64,000 nucleotides of DNA from Actinomycetota bacterium (GCA_019240215.1 JAFAYQ010000004.1:47993-111992); one strand, 5' to 3'; positions 33,687 to 43,025 are shown, numbered from the stretch's first letter. Notes: generated from the letters alone by a model not told the origin. Numbers and translations are program-made.

Positions 33687-34088
33687 CCCGTCGAGCACCC
33701 CCCACGACCGGAGCGCGGCGGCCAGCCCGGTCGTCAGCGGCAGCGCGGTCACCTCGCCCGGTGCCACCCAGCGGGCGTCGGCGGCGTCGTCGCCCGCCGC
33801 CAGCTGCCCGCCGGTCACCGTGACCTCGTAGTCGCGGATGTCGAGGACGGTGTCGCCGCCGCCGGGCCGTTCCACCGCCCCCACCAACCGCCCGGCCGTC
33901 ACCACGAGCCCGGTCTCCTCCAGCATCTCCCGGGCCACCGCCTGGGCGTCGGTCTCGCCGAGCTCGACCCGGCCGCCGGGCAGCGACCAGCGCCCGGCCT
34001 CGGGATCGTGTCCCCGCTGGATCAGCAGCAGGCGGCCGTCGCCGTCGCGGATGATCGCGCCGACACAGGGGATTCGGCGACCAGTCAT
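33681..34088 (-). CDS. Nudix hydrolase
   Basis: The 135-residue protein contains the Nudix box GRVELGETDAQAVAREMLEETGL (GX5EX7REUXEEXGU), which binds Mg and the diphosphate of a nucleoside diphosphate derivative. VGAIIRDGDGRLLLIQRG precedes it, similar to ADP-ribose or MutT-like enzymes. ATG at 34088 (MTGRRIPCVG) gives the usual domain length; ATG at 34124 would add 12 basic residues. The stop overlaps the CitE-like stop (CTAG). Substrate unknown. Confidence 0.9.
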   Translation of the reverse strand: MTGRRIPCVGAIIRDGDGRLLLIQRGHDPEAGRWSLPGGRVELGETDAQAVAREMLEETGLVVTAGRLVGAVERPGGGDTVLDIRDYEVTVTGGQLAAGDDAADARWVAPGEVTALPLTTGLAAALRSWGVLDGD

Positions 34089-34679
34089 GACCTGAGCACA
34101 GTCCTTCCGTGGGTCCTTTTTCATCCATAAAAGGCGCGAACCAATGCTTCCCCCGCGCACGTTCGATGTCACTCGTGGCCGTCCGGAACGGCTCTGACCG
34201 CGCGTGACCAGTCGCCCGTAAGGGCCGTAAAACCCTGATTTCAGTCACTTAAAGTGACAAGCAACGGTATGTCGCCCTCCGGTCCAGCAACGTGTCCCGG
34301 CGCCCCTCACAGGCGGACTTTTCGCAGGACAACGACGTTAAGGTTGGCACGGTTCGGTTGACACGGGTTGGGGTACGCTCAGCAATCGACACTGTCAGTT
34401 AGGTTTCCATCACGGAAAAGATAAAGATCTGATCACAGACAGCAATTAATGCTCGGAGCGTGTCAACCCGCTTACTCTCTGCAGCGTCATCTCAGTGTGT
34501 CCGCAACTCACCGGACTCGCTGACCGCAAATCACTGGACCCAACTTCATATGGACCACTCACGAGCAGTTGCCAGCACTCTCCGGAGCTAACTGGACACA
34601 GATTGCTGTCAGCCGCTGGGGGGTGGTCCCCCTGCCACACCGTGCTCCGGCACGGTCCTTTCCATGGGGAGGAAACCGA
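34089..34679. other. Long intergenic leader before the exported 227-residue protein
   Basis: About 590 bases of below-average GC hold no supported gene. GGTTGACACG at 34356-34365 is mirrored by CGTGTCAACC at 34459-34468. The near end has several ACTGGAC-like segments (34530-34605). The stretch likely contains the promoter, an operator and a long 5' UTR of the downstream secreted protein; no known riboswitch was recognised. Confidence 0.45.
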
Positions 34680-35363
34680 ATGTCAGTCAAGGCTAAGATC
34701 GCGGCCGGCGCCGCCACGTTTGCGATGGTCGGCGGCGGCCTTGGTATGGCCGGCACGCTCACGGCCAGCGCGGCCACTCCGTCCTGCGGCGACTCCTGCG
34801 TCAGCCTGTACACGCAGAAGTTCGGCACGCACGACTACGTCGACGTGTACCAGCAGCGCGCGGCCGCCGGCCAGGAGAGCATCCTGTTCCAGGGCTCCAA
34901 CAGCGACCCGGCCCTGGACTTCACCGTGTATGCCGCGGGCACGGTGGACAGCTTCTACACCAACCATGGGCTGGTGAGCAGCGCATTCGACCACACCTAC
35001 GGCAGTCTTGAGGCGTACGAGTACGAGTACTCGCCGTACGGCCGCAACTCCGGCTTCTGCCTGTCGACCTGGCCGGGCGTCGCCCCGCAGCCGGGCTACA
35101 AGGTGCGCCTGGAGCCGTGCGGCCGGTACTCCAACACGCTGTGGGCCGTCGACACGGCTGACGAGACCGCCAACCACCGGTACGCGCCGCTGATCAACGG
35201 CGCGACCAACAACTTCTCCAACCCGGAGGTGCTGAACTACCCGGCCGGCAACCCGAACGACATGCCGCGGCCGGTGCTGAACGTCCAGCCGCTGAACACC
35301 TACTCCAACGGCACCGTGTTCGACAACCAGGAGTGGGCCGAGCACACGGGCGTGCTTCACTAA
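34680..35363 (+). CDS. Exported protein of unknown function
   Basis: The 227-residue protein starts at ATG 34680 after GGGGAGGAAA and has a clear signal peptide ending in LTASAATPS. The mature part has four cysteines in two close pairs (SCGDSCVSLY, and GFCLSTWPG with EPCGRYSN) and is rich in Tyr, Asn and Gly, fitting a disulphide-bonded extracellular beta-rich fold. FCLST followed by VRLEPCG and NTLWAVDT weakly resembles a beta-trefoil repeat. No family is recognised. A strong terminator follows. It stands alone, with a long low-GC leader. Confidence 0.75.
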   Translation: MSVKAKIAAGAATFAMVGGGLGMAGTLTASAATPSCGDSCVSLYTQKFGTHDYVDVYQQRAAAGQESILFQGSNSDPALDFTVYAAGTVDSFYTNHGLVSSAFDHTYGSLEAYEYEYSPYGRNSGFCLSTWPGVAPQPGYKVRLEPCGRYSNTLWAVDTADETANHRYAPLINGATNNFSNPEVLNYPAGNPNDMPRPVLNVQPLNTYSNGTVFDNQEWAEHTGVLH

Positions 35364-35406
35364 GCCCCACATCCACACGGGGGTGACGGGGTAGAGTCAC
35401 CGGCCC

Positions 35407-35450
35407 CTGACGGGCGGCAGGCACCAGGCCTGCCGCCCGTCAGTGTTTTA
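35407..35450 (+). terminator. Strong intrinsic terminator
   Basis: CTGACGGGCGGCAGGC at 35407-35422 pairs perfectly with 35428-35443 (16 bp, 5-base loop) and is followed by TGTTTTA. It lies 44 bases after the exported protein gene. Confidence 0.95.
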
Positions 35451-35489
35451 CGGCCGGGTTTTCCGGGCCCGGCTGCGTAGCATGGCCGG

Positions 35490-36341
35490 GTGCGCATCGA
35501 CCTGCACACGCACAGCCGCGCCTCCGACGGGACCGACCCACCCGCCGAGGTCATGGCCCGCGCCCGGGCCCGCGGCCTCGACGTGGTCGCGCTGACCGAC
35601 CACGACACCGTGGCCGGCCACGCCGAGGCCGAGGCCGCCCTGCCGCCCGGCCTTACCCTGGTGCCCGGCATGGAGCTGTCGGCCACGCTCGGCGGCCGCA
35701 GCCTGCACCTGCTGGCCTACCTGTTCGACCCGGCCTACCCGCCGCTGGCCGAGGCGGTGGCCAGCCTCCGCGACGACCGTGTCCGCCGGGCCCGGGTCAT
35801 GGTCGGCAAGCTGGCCGCCCTCGGCACCGGGGTGACCTGGGACCAGGTGGCCGCGATCGCGGGCGACGGCGTGGTCGGCCGCCCCCACATCGCCCGCGCG
35901 CTGGCCGACACCGGCACGATCAGCGCGCCGGCCGAGGCGTTCACGGCCGACTGGATCGGCGACGGCGGCCGCGCCTTCGAAGACAAGTACGCGCTCGAAC
36001 CGGCCGCCGCGATCGACCTGATCCGCGCGGCCGGCGGGGTCAGCGTGCTCGCGCACGCCCGCTCGGGCGGCTACGAGGTCTCCGACGACAGTATCGGGGC
36101 GCTGGCCGCGGCCGGCCTGACCGGCCTCGAGGTCTGGCACCCGGACCACCCGCCCGCCGTCCGCGGCCGCCTGCGGGTGCTGGCGGCCGCCCTCGGCCTG
36201 GTCCCGACCGGCGGCAGCGACGACCACGGCGCCCTCACCGGCCACATTCTCGGCGCCGGGACCACCCCGGCCGAGTCCTACCAGCGCCTGGTCGCCCAGG
36301 CCACCGGCCCGGTGACCACGGTGACCGGTTCAGCCCGCTAA
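35490..36341 (+). CDS. PHP-domain phosphoesterase (TrpH/RNase AM-like)
   Basis: The 283-residue protein has the metal-binding motifs of the PHP domain: MRIDLHTHSRASDG, VVALTDHDTVAGHAEA, LVPGMELSA, GGVSVLAHA and PTGGSDDHG. Close relatives hydrolyse nucleoside 3',5'-bisphosphates or trim 5' ends of short RNAs. GTG at 35490 starts the frame. An additional helical segment lies between residues 80 and 170 as usual. The last 12 bases overlap the convergent DinB-like gene. Confidence 0.9.
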   Translation: MRIDLHTHSRASDGTDPPAEVMARARARGLDVVALTDHDTVAGHAEAEAALPPGLTLVPGMELSATLGGRSLHLLAYLFDPAYPPLAEAVASLRDDRVRRARVMVGKLAALGTGVTWDQVAAIAGDGVVGRPHIARALADTGTISAPAEAFTADWIGDGGRAFEDKYALEPAAAIDLIRAAGGVSVLAHARSGGYEVSDDSIGALAAAGLTGLEVWHPDHPPAVRGRLRVLAAALGLVPTGGSDDHGALTGHILGAGTTPAESYQRLVAQATGPVTTVTGSAR

Positions 36342-36908
36342 TCCGCCCGGCGGCCGCCCCAGGAACGCCACCAGCCGGTCGCCCGCGCAGCTCCGCCGGG
36401 GGACCGGCACCGGCGCCGCGAACAGCCCCGGCCGGGTGTGCCGGGGGACCAGCAGCGCCGCGTAGGGGAGCAGCTCGGTCGCCAGCCGCGACGGCACCGG
36501 GGTGGGCTGGCCGCAGCTGGCCGACACGTCCCAGCCGTGCACCGCCACCTCGATGGCCCCCGTGATCGCGACCACGCTGGTGGTCAGCCGCCGGTCGCCG
36601 ACCGCGACCGGTTCCTGCCCGCCGCGGACTTCGGCGCAGGCCAGCAGCATGGACGCCGCCCGCTGGGCCAGCCCGTCGCCGGTCCCGGCCGGGCTGCCCG
36701 GCGCCCCGTCCTCCGGCCCTTCCCCGACCGCGCGGACCCACAGCCCCTCGGCCAGTGCGTCGAACGAGTCGCCCAGGTGATCCAGCAGCGTGCCCAGGTC
36801 CCAGCCCGTGCACGGCGTCGGCGCCGCCCGCCGCTCCGGGGTCGCCGCCCCGGCCGCCGCCAGCGCGTAGGCGACCGCGCACTCCAGCAGCCGGTACTCG
36901 GTCTGCAC
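36330..36908 (-). CDS. TIGR03086-type metal-binding protein (DinB-like fold)
   Basis: The 192-residue protein has the pattern PTPCTGWDLGTLLDHLGDSFDALAEGL and, later, GAIEVAVHGWDVSASCG, the paired Trp-Asp/His segments of the actinobacterial mycothiol-dependent DinB relatives. The reaction is unknown. It overlaps the PHP gene by 12 bases at the 3' end. It is distinct in sequence from the DinB-like protein at 1.5-2.2 kb. Confidence 0.82.
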   Translation of the reverse strand: MQTEYRLLECAVAYALAAAGAATPERRAAPTPCTGWDLGTLLDHLGDSFDALAEGLWVRAVGEGPEDGAPGSPAGTGDGLAQRAASMLLACAEVRGGQEPVAVGDRRLTTSVVAITGAIEVAVHGWDVSASCGQPTPVPSRLATELLPYAALLVPRHTRPGLFAAPVPVPRRSCAGDRLVAFLGRPPGGLAG

Positions 36909-37032
36909 GCTGCCTCATCTCGGCTGGCTGCCCAGCGGTCGGCCCGGGGACGGCCCACACCGTCACTGGTACAGACCGCCCGGCCCCCCGAATTTCACCG
37001 CCGCCCGCCAGGTAATTTAATTTTCCCGTTTC

Positions 37033-37755
37033 TCACGACGGCACTGGCCGCGGAACCGGCGCCACCGCCGGGCGGCGGACCCCGTGCCGGGTCTGCGGCA
37101 GCAGCAGGCTGACCGCGACCAGCCAGATCAGGCTGGCGAACCGGCCGATCGGCAGCGTGACGTCCAGCGCCCCGGTCAGCAGCACCAGCGCCGAGAGCTC
37201 GCAGACGGCCGCCACCACCAGGCCGAACCAGGCCCACGGGCGCGGCGTCAGCCCCAGCAGCAGCGCGGGCACGCTGACCCCGGCCATCAGCAGCCCCAGC
37301 GGCACCACGAACCCGGCTGCCCCGGCCGCGAACCCGAGGTCGGAAAGGGCCCGGGCCAGCCCCGGGCCGGCGACCGGAGCGGCCTGCGCGGTGGTCCAGC
37401 CGATCAGCCCCGACAGCGCCAGCGAGGCCGCCGCCAGCAGCCCGCCCGACAGCGCGATGACCGCGCCCGGGGCGGTGACCCCGAGCGTGCGCAGCCGCCG
37501 GTAGACGGTCGCCGACCAGATCGCCAGCGGGGCGGCCGCCCCGAACCCGAAGAAGGCGGCCACCTGGAGCAGTGTCTGGTGGCCGCGGTCGTAGGCCAGC
37601 ACCGTGGCCGCCCCGGCCGACGGCGGCGGGGTCTTGATCGACAAGATCACGCCGGTCAGCATCAGCACGCCGTAGGCCAGCCCGACGGCGATCAGCGGCG
37701 GCCCGCCCTGCTGACGGCGGGCGGCCCGGGTGGCGGGCGTTTCGGTATCGGTCAC
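37033..37755 (-). CDS. Multi-pass membrane protein (DUF4386-like)
   Basis: The 240-residue protein has about seven hydrophobic helices (IAVGLAYGVLMLTGVIL, LQVAAFFGFGAAAPLAIW, GAVIALSGGLLAAASLALSGLIGW and others) and a short Arg/Pro tail. It resembles DUF4386-type integral membrane proteins of unknown function. It is divergent from a marR-type gene with duplicated operators between them, so it is probably the regulator's target. Confidence 0.7.
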   Translation of the reverse strand: MTDTETPATRAARRQQGGPPLIAVGLAYGVLMLTGVILSIKTPPPSAGAATVLAYDRGHQTLLQVAAFFGFGAAAPLAIWSATVYRRLRTLGVTAPGAVIALSGGLLAAASLALSGLIGWTTAQAAPVAGPGLARALSDLGFAAGAAGFVVPLGLLMAGVSVPALLLGLTPRPWAWFGLVVAAVCELSALVLLTGALDVTLPIGRFASLIWLVAVSLLLPQTRHGVRRPAVAPVPRPVPS

Positions 37756-37784
37756 GGCGTCCTCCGGCCGGTAGGTACGAGATC

Positions 37785-37818
37785 GTGTACATTGGATAAT
37801 AATTAAAGTGTGTACATT
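37785..37818. promoter_or_regulatory. Duplicated GTGTACATT, candidate MarR operator
   Basis: GTGTACATT occurs at 37785-37793 and 37810-37818, 25 bases apart, each containing the palindrome TGTACA. They lie in an AT-rich gap between the divergent membrane protein and marR-type genes. Confidence 0.6.
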
Positions 37819-37835
37819 ATTGTCAAGCGGATACG

Positions 37836-38447
37836 ATGAGGTGCATGGTGACCAAGGCCGGGGGTCCCGGAGGCTCCGTACCGCTCGGCCCTGAAGGCCT
37901 GTCCCCAGCCGGTGCCGAGCCCGGCCCGTCCGGCTCTGCCGCTTCGGCCGCCCCGCCCGGCCGCCGCACCGGTAACGCCTTCCTGCTGGCCCAGCTGGGC
38001 GCCCACGCGGCCGCCCGGTTCGCCGAACGGATCGCCGCCCTGTCGCTGACCCCGGCCCAGGCCGGCCTGCTCCGGCTGGTCACCTGGGAGCCGGGCCAGA
38101 GCCAGCAGGCCCTCGCCCGCCAGCTCGGCACCCCGCCCAGCCGGCTGGTCCCGCTGGTCGACGGCCTGCAGGAGCGCGGCCTGATCGAGCGCCGCCGCAA
38201 CCCCGACGACCGCCGCCACCACGCGCTGTTCCTGACCGAGGCCGGTGGCCGCTTCATGCGCGAGCTCGGCCAGGCCGGCCAGGCCCACGAGGCCGACCTG
38301 ATGACCGGGCTGACCGCCCCCGAGCAGGCGGTCCTGCACGACCTGCTGGCCCGCGTGGCCGAGACCCAGGGGCTGATCACCGGGGTCCATCCGGGCTACC
38401 GTTCCGGTGGGGGAGACGACCCCGGCGGCCGCGGACCACAGGAGTGA
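37836..38447 (+). CDS. MarR-family regulator
   Basis: The 203-residue protein has a long disordered Pro/Gly-rich N-terminus and then the MarR core: LSLTPAQAGLLRLVTWEPGQSQQALARQLGTPPSRLVPLVDGLQERGLIERRRNPDDRRHHALFLTEAG, with the wing DxRxH pattern. It probably represses the divergent membrane protein and the aldo/keto reductase downstream, whose GTG start overlaps its stop (GTGA). The start is ATG 37836, or ATG 37845. Confidence 0.92.
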   Translation: MRCMVTKAGGPGGSVPLGPEGLSPAGAEPGPSGSAASAAPPGRRTGNAFLLAQLGAHAAARFAERIAALSLTPAQAGLLRLVTWEPGQSQQALARQLGTPPSRLVPLVDGLQERGLIERRRNPDDRRHHALFLTEAGGRFMRELGQAGQAHEADLMTGLTAPEQAVLHDLLARVAETQGLITGVHPGYRSGGGDDPGGRGPQE

Positions 38448-39409
38448 CGATGGCGATGGCGACCACGACCCTGGGCCCCGGCGGCCCGCTGGTCTCCCGG
38501 ATCGGGCTCGGGCTGGCCGCCCTCGGCCGTCCCGCCTACATCACCGGCGGCCGCCCCGGCGACCTGCCCGACCGCAGCGTGGCCGGGATGCGGGCCCAGT
38601 CGTTCACGGTGCTCGACGCCGCCTACGCGGCCGGCGTCCGCTACGTCGACGTGGCCCGTTCCTACGGCCGGGCCGAGGAGTTCCTGGGCGGCTGGCTGGC
38701 CGAGCGCCGCCACCCCGACCTGGTCGTCGGCTCCAAGTGGGGCTACCGCTACGTCGGCGACTGGCAGCTGGACGCGGCCACCCACGAGGTCAAGGAACAC
38801 TCGCTGGCCATGTTCACCGCCCAGCTGGCCGAGAGCCGGGCCCTGCTCGGTGACCACCTCGCGCTGTACCAGGTGCACTCGGCCACCCTCGATTCCGGCC
38901 TGTTCGACGACCCGGCCCTGCTGGCCGCGCTGGGCCGCCTGCGCGACCAGGGCGTCCGGGTCGGCCTCACCACCAGCGGCCCGCGCCAGGCCGACACCAT
39001 CCGCCGCGCCCGGCCGATCACCATCGGCGGCGCCCCGCTGTTCACCGCCGCCCAGGTCACCTGGAACCTGCTGGAGCCGTCAGTCGGCCCCGCCGCCGCC
39101 GAGGCGAGCGCGGCCGGCTGGCCGATCCTGATCAAGGAGGCGGTCGCCAACGGCCGCCTGGTCCCCGGCGGCGCCGCTCCGCCCGCCCTGACCAAGCTGG
39201 CCACCACCCAGGGCGTCACCGAGGACGCGCTGGCGCTGGCCGCCGCCCTGGCCAACCCCTGGGCCACCGTGGTCCTGTCCGGCGCGGTCACCCCCGCCCA
39301 GCTCAACTCGAACCTGAGGGCGCTCGACATCGGCCCGGTCCCCGACCTGGGGCTGGCCGAGCCAGCCGAGGAGTACTGGGCGGCCCGCTCCGCTCGCCCT
39401 TGGCGCTGA
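38444..39409 (+). CDS. Aldo/keto reductase
   Basis: The 321-residue barrel enzyme has the catalytic tetrad of NADPH-dependent aldo/keto reductases: Asp in [14 protein letters not shown] with Tyr in SYG, Lys in VVGSKWGY, and His in YQVHSAT. Substrate unknown. GTG at 38444 overlaps the marR-type stop; ATG at 38450 is an alternative. Co-transcription with MarR suggests a response to an aldehyde or phenolic compound, which is inference. Confidence 0.92.
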   Translation: MTMAMATTTLGPGGPLVSRIGLGLAALGRPAYITGGRPGDLPDRSVAGMRAQSFTVLDAAYAAGVRYVDVARSYGRAEEFLGGWLAERRHPDLVVGSKWGYRYVGDWQLDAATHEVKEHSLAMFTAQLAESRALLGDHLALYQVHSATLDSGLFDDPALLAALGRLRDQGVRVGLTTSGPRQADTIRRARPITIGGAPLFTAAQVTWNLLEPSVGPAAAEASAAGWPILIKEAVANGRLVPGGAAPPALTKLATTQGVTEDALALAAALANPWATVVLSGAVTPAQLNSNLRALDIGPVPDLGLAEPAEEYWAARSARPWR

Positions 39410-39556
39410 CGGCCGGGCCCTGCGGTCCCCAGCCCTCGCACCCGCCCCACCCCTCGCACCGGCCCCAACCCGGACCCGGCCGCCCGCCCCTCACCCCGCC
39501 CCCCGCACACCCCTTGACGTGCGCACCCGGCCGCCATAGGTTGCGATCAGAACCGC

Positions 39557-39573
39557 GTTCGACAATATCGAAC
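39557..39573. promoter_or_regulatory. IclR operator upstream of dhaK
   Basis: GTTCGA-CAATA-TCGAAC is a perfect 6-5-6 inverted repeat, 48 bases before dhaK. A 14-of-17 match occurs at 43818-43834 between the iclR-type gene and dhaM. The size and symmetry fit IclR-family operators. Confidence 0.75.
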
Positions 39574-39621
39574 AGGCTGTGGGGACGGCCGATGGCGGCC
39601 GCCCGAGCTGGAGGGCACGGT

Positions 39622-40614
39622 ATGAAGAAGCTCATCAACGCACCCGACGATGTGGTCACCGATGCGTTGGCCGGCCTGGCCGCGGCGCACCCGTCTCTGC
39701 GTCTGGACGCCGAAAACAAGGTGGTCATCCGGGGCGACGCCCCGCGGCCGAACAAGGTCGGGCTGGTCTCCGGCGGCGGATCCGGCCACGAGCCGCTGCA
39801 CGGCGGCTTCGTCGGCTACGGCATGCTCGACGCCGCCTGCGCGGGCGAGGTGTTCACCTCGCCGGTCCCCGACCAGATGCTGGCCGCCACCCAGGCCGTC
39901 AACGGCGGCGCCGGCGTCCTGCACATCGTGAAGAACTACACCGGCGACATCCTCAACTTCCAGCTGGCGGCCGAGCTCGCCGACGACGAGGGCATCGAGG
40001 TCGTCTCGGTCGTCGTCAACGACGACGTGGCCGTCCAGGACTCGCTGTACACGGCCGGCCGGCGCGGGGTCGGCGCCACCGTGTTCGTGGAGAAGATCGC
40101 GGGCGCGCTGGCCGAGGAGGGCGCCTCGCTGGCCGACGTGGCCGCCGTCGCCCGCGAGGTCAACGAGCGGTCCCGCTCGTTCGGCGTCGCGCTGACCTCG
40201 TGCACGCTGCCGGCCGTGGGCAAGCCCAGCTTCGAGCTGGCCGAGTCCGAGATCGAGCTCGGCATCGGCATCCACGGCGAGCCGGGCCGCGAGCGGACCA
40301 CGATCACCACCGCCCACAACCTGGCGGGCACGGTGATGGACGCCATCGCCGACGACATGCCGCTGTCGGGGGACGTGCTGGTCATGGTCAACGGCATGGG
40401 CGGCACCCCGCTGATGGAGCTGTACGTGATGTTCGCCGAGGTCCAGCGCTACATCGAGGGGCACGGCGCCCGGGTCGCCCGCAACCTGGTCGGCAACTAC
40501 ATCACCAGCCTCGACATGCAGGGTTTCTCGGTCACGGTGACCCAGCTGACCGACACCCTGACCCGGTTGTGGGACGCACCGGTAGACACACCCGGGCTCC
40601 GCTGGGGACGCTGA
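39622..40614 (+). CDS. dhaK: Dihydroxyacetone kinase subunit DhaK
   Basis: The 330-residue protein binds dihydroxyacetone covalently and hands it to DhaL for phosphorylation. [22 protein letters not shown] carries the active-site His56, and [12 protein letters not shown] the histidine that forms the hemiaminal. ATG at 39622 follows GGAGGG. A long upstream in-frame extension is low-complexity proline-rich DNA and is not coding. It is the first gene of dhaK-dhaL-ptsI, behind the IclR operator. Confidence 0.96.
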   Translation: MKKLINAPDDVVTDALAGLAAAHPSLRLDAENKVVIRGDAPRPNKVGLVSGGGSGHEPLHGGFVGYGMLDAACAGEVFTSPVPDQMLAATQAVNGGAGVLHIVKNYTGDILNFQLAAELADDEGIEVVSVVVNDDVAVQDSLYTAGRRGVGATVFVEKIAGALAEEGASLADVAAVAREVNERSRSFGVALTSCTLPAVGKPSFELAESEIELGIGIHGEPGRERTTITTAHNLAGTVMDAIADDMPLSGDVLVMVNGMGGTPLMELYVMFAEVQRYIEGHGARVARNLVGNYITSLDMQGFSVTVTQLTDTLTRLWDAPVDTPGLRWGR

Positions 40615-40653
40615 TCATCAGCACTGCCACCAGCGCCGCCCGGAGGAGAAACC

Positions 40654-41286
40654 ATGGACACTGACGTCTTCCGCGCCTGGATCACGGACATCGCGACCGT
40701 GATCCGGGAGCAGCGCGACCACCTGACCCAGCTGGACGCGGCCATCGGCGACGCCGACCACGGCGCCAACCTCGACCGCGGGTTCACGGCGGTGGCCGCC
40801 GCGCTGGAAGCCGACCCGCCCGCCTCCCCCGGGGCCGTCCTCACGCTGACCGGGCGCACGCTGATCTCCAAGGTCGGCGGGGCGTCCGGCCCGCTCTACG
40901 GGACGGCCTTCCGGCGGGCGGGCAAGTCGCTGGGCGACACATCCGACGTCGACCTGACCGCGCTGGCGGCCGCGCTCGAGGCCGCGCTGGGCGGGATCCA
41001 GCAGCTCGGCGCGGCCAAGGAGGGCGACAAGACCATGGTCGACGTGCTGGCCCCGGCCACCAGCGCGTTCTCCAAGGCGGTGGCCGAGGGCCAGTCGGCC
41101 GCCGACGCGCTCGGCGCGCTGGTGGCGGCGGCCCAGGCCGGGGCCGAAGCCACCGTCTCCATGCAGGCGCTCAAGGGCCGGGCCAGCTACCTCGGCCCCC
41201 GCAGCGTCGGCCACGAAGACCCCGGCGCGGCGTCGTCGGCGCTGATCCTCGCCGCGCTGCGGGACGCCGTGCTGGCCAGCCCGTGA
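40654..41286 (+). CDS. dhaL: Dihydroxyacetone kinase ADP-binding subunit DhaL
   Basis: The 210-residue helical-barrel protein holds ADP as a bound cofactor that is re-phosphorylated by DhaM. The Mg-binding motif DAAIGDADHGANLDRGF, GGASGPLYG and GDKTMVDVLAPA are present. ATG at 40654 follows GGAGGAG, 39 bases after dhaK. The stop overlaps the enzyme I start by four bases, coupling kinase and phosphodonor synthesis. Confidence 0.96.
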   Translation: MDTDVFRAWITDIATVIREQRDHLTQLDAAIGDADHGANLDRGFTAVAAALEADPPASPGAVLTLTGRTLISKVGGASGPLYGTAFRRAGKSLGDTSDVDLTALAAALEAALGGIQQLGAAKEGDKTMVDVLAPATSAFSKAVAEGQSAADALGALVAAAQAGAEATVSMQALKGRASYLGPRSVGHEDPGAASSALILAALRDAVLASP

Positions 41287-42974
41287 GCCCAAGCCAGACG
41301 TTCCGGGGCCGGGTGGTCTCCGAAGGAGTGGCGACCGGCCAGGTTTACCTGAGTAGCCCGGCCACCCCGGCCATCCCCGCCATCCCTGCCACCCCGGCCA
41401 CCCCGGCCACTTCAGCCCCAGCAGCCACATCGGCCACTGCCGCTACCGCGGCCGACGTCCGGGCGGCGTTCGCGGCCGTCGCCGCCGAACGGTTCGCGCT
41501 GGCCGAGCGGCTGCGGGCCGACGGCCGGGCCGACCAGGCCGCCATCGTCGAGATCGGCGGGCTCATGGCGGGCGACCCGGCCCTGGTCGACGCGGCCGTG
41601 ACCGCCGTCGAGGGCGGGGCCGAGCCGGTCGCCGCGGTCGCCGAGACGGCCGAGGCGCAGGCCGCCATCCTGGCCGCGCTGCCCAGCGAGGACCTGGCCG
41701 CCCGGGCCGACGACGTCCGCCAGGTCGGCCGGGCGGTGGTCGCCCAGCTGACCGCGGCCGCCGCCGTACCGCCCCCGGACGGCGACTTCATCCTGGTCGG
41801 GCCGGAAGCCGATCCGGCCGACCTGATCCGGCTGGCCGACGCCGGGCTGGCCGCGATCGTCTCGGTCTCCGGCGGCGCCAGCTCGCACGCCGCCATCATC
41901 GCCCGCGGCCTCGGCCTCCCCATGCTGGCGGGCGCCGACCCCGCCGTCCTCGACGCCCCGGCCGGCCACCTCGCGCTGGTCGACGCCACCGGCGACGGCC
42001 GCCTGGTGGTGGACCCGGCCCCCGCCGACCTCCCGGCCAAGACCTCTGTCGCCCCATCAGCCCCGGACGCCACCCCCGGCACTCCGGCCCACCGCACCGC
42101 CGACGGCCAGCCGGTCACGCTGCTGGTCAACGCCGCCTCGGCCCGCGAGGTCCGGATGGGCCTGGCGGCCGGCGCGGCCGGCGTCGGCCTGCTCCGCACC
42201 GAGATCCCGTTCGTCGGTGCTACCGGCTGGCCCACCCAGGCCGAGCACGAGGCCGCCCTGACCCCGCCGCTGGCGCTGCTGGCGGGCCGCCCGGCCGTGG
42301 TCCGGCTGCTCGACTTCTCCGGCGACAAGGTCCCGCCGTTCCTGGCCGGGACCGCGGCCGCCGGGAATTCGGCCGCGCACGACAACGGGCTGACCGCCCT
42401 CCTGGACGCCCCCGAGGCCCTGCGCGCCCAACTCCGCGCGATCCTCGCCGCCGGCCGCGACACCGACCTGCGGATCATGGTCCCGATGGTGTCCACCGTG
42501 GCCGAGCTGACCCAGGTCAAGGTGGCCCTGACCGAAGTCGCCGCCCAGACTTCCCGGCCCCCCCTCCTCGGCATGATGGTGGAGGTCGAGTCGACCGCGG
42601 CCAACGCGGCCGCCTTCACCGGCCCCGCGGGCTTCTTCTCGATCGGCACCAACGACCTGACCAGCGAGGTGCTCGGCATCGACCGGGCCGACCCCCGCAT
42701 GCGCCCGGGCCTGGCGGCCGACCCCCGGGTGCTGACCCTGCTGCAGACCGTGGCCACGGCGGCCGCCGACGCCGGCCTCCCGGTCTCGGTGTGCGGGGAC
42801 GCCGCCGCCGACCCGGACGTGTTGCCGCTGCTGCTGGGCGTCGGAATCCGCACGTTCAGCGTCGGCGCGGCCCGCCTGCCGCAGGTCGCGACCCAGGTGG
42901 CGGCCACCGACACCGCCCGCGCGGCCGAGCAGGCGGCCGCCGCCCTCAGCGAAGCGCCCGCGAGGCCCGCGTGA
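41283..42974 (+). CDS. ptsI: Enzyme I (PEP-protein phosphotransferase) of the Dha system
   Basis: The 563-residue protein takes phosphate from PEP and passes it to HPr. The phospho-His lies in VSGGASSHAAIIARGLGLP. The PEP domain has VGLLRTEIPF, VVRLLDFSGDK, MMVEVESTAANAAAF, FSIGTNDLTSEVLGIDR and SVCGDAAADP. The usual NPxLGWRAIR segment is not recognisable; the region reads NSAAHDNGLTALLDAPEALRAQLRAIL. Residues 25-58 are an Ala/Pro/Thr repeat interrupting the N-terminal domain. GTG at 41283 overlaps dhaL. It is likely dedicated to DhaM; E. coli fuses an equivalent domain onto DhaM. Confidence 0.9.
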   Translation: MSPSQTFRGRVVSEGVATGQVYLSSPATPAIPAIPATPATPATSAPAATSATAATAADVRAAFAAVAAERFALAERLRADGRADQAAIVEIGGLMAGDPALVDAAVTAVEGGAEPVAAVAETAEAQAAILAALPSEDLAARADDVRQVGRAVVAQLTAAAAVPPPDGDFILVGPEADPADLIRLADAGLAAIVSVSGGASSHAAIIARGLGLPMLAGADPAVLDAPAGHLALVDATGDGRLVVDPAPADLPAKTSVAPSAPDATPGTPAHRTADGQPVTLLVNAASAREVRMGLAAGAAGVGLLRTEIPFVGATGWPTQAEHEAALTPPLALLAGRPAVVRLLDFSGDKVPPFLAGTAAAGNSAAHDNGLTALLDAPEALRAQLRAILAAGRDTDLRIMVPMVSTVAELTQVKVALTEVAAQTSRPPLLGMMVEVESTAANAAAFTGPAGFFSIGTNDLTSEVLGIDRADPRMRPGLAADPRVLTLLQTVATAAADAGLPVSVCGDAAADPDVLPLLLGVGIRTFSVGAARLPQVATQVAATDTARAAEQAAAALSEAPARPA

Positions 42975-43025
42975 CGTCAGCCCGCGTGACGTCAGCCCGC
43001 GTGCGGTCAGCCCGTGCCAGCTCAG
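42966..43025. repeat. 15-bp tandem repeats spanning the ptsI and iclR stop codons
   Basis: CCCGCGTGACGTCAG is exact at 42966-42980 and 42981-42995, with two mismatches at 42996-43010 and a decayed copy at 43011-43025. The first unit contains the ptsI stop TGA (42972-42974); the last contains the minus-strand iclR stop. Each exact unit has the palindrome TGACGTCA. Confidence 0.85.
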
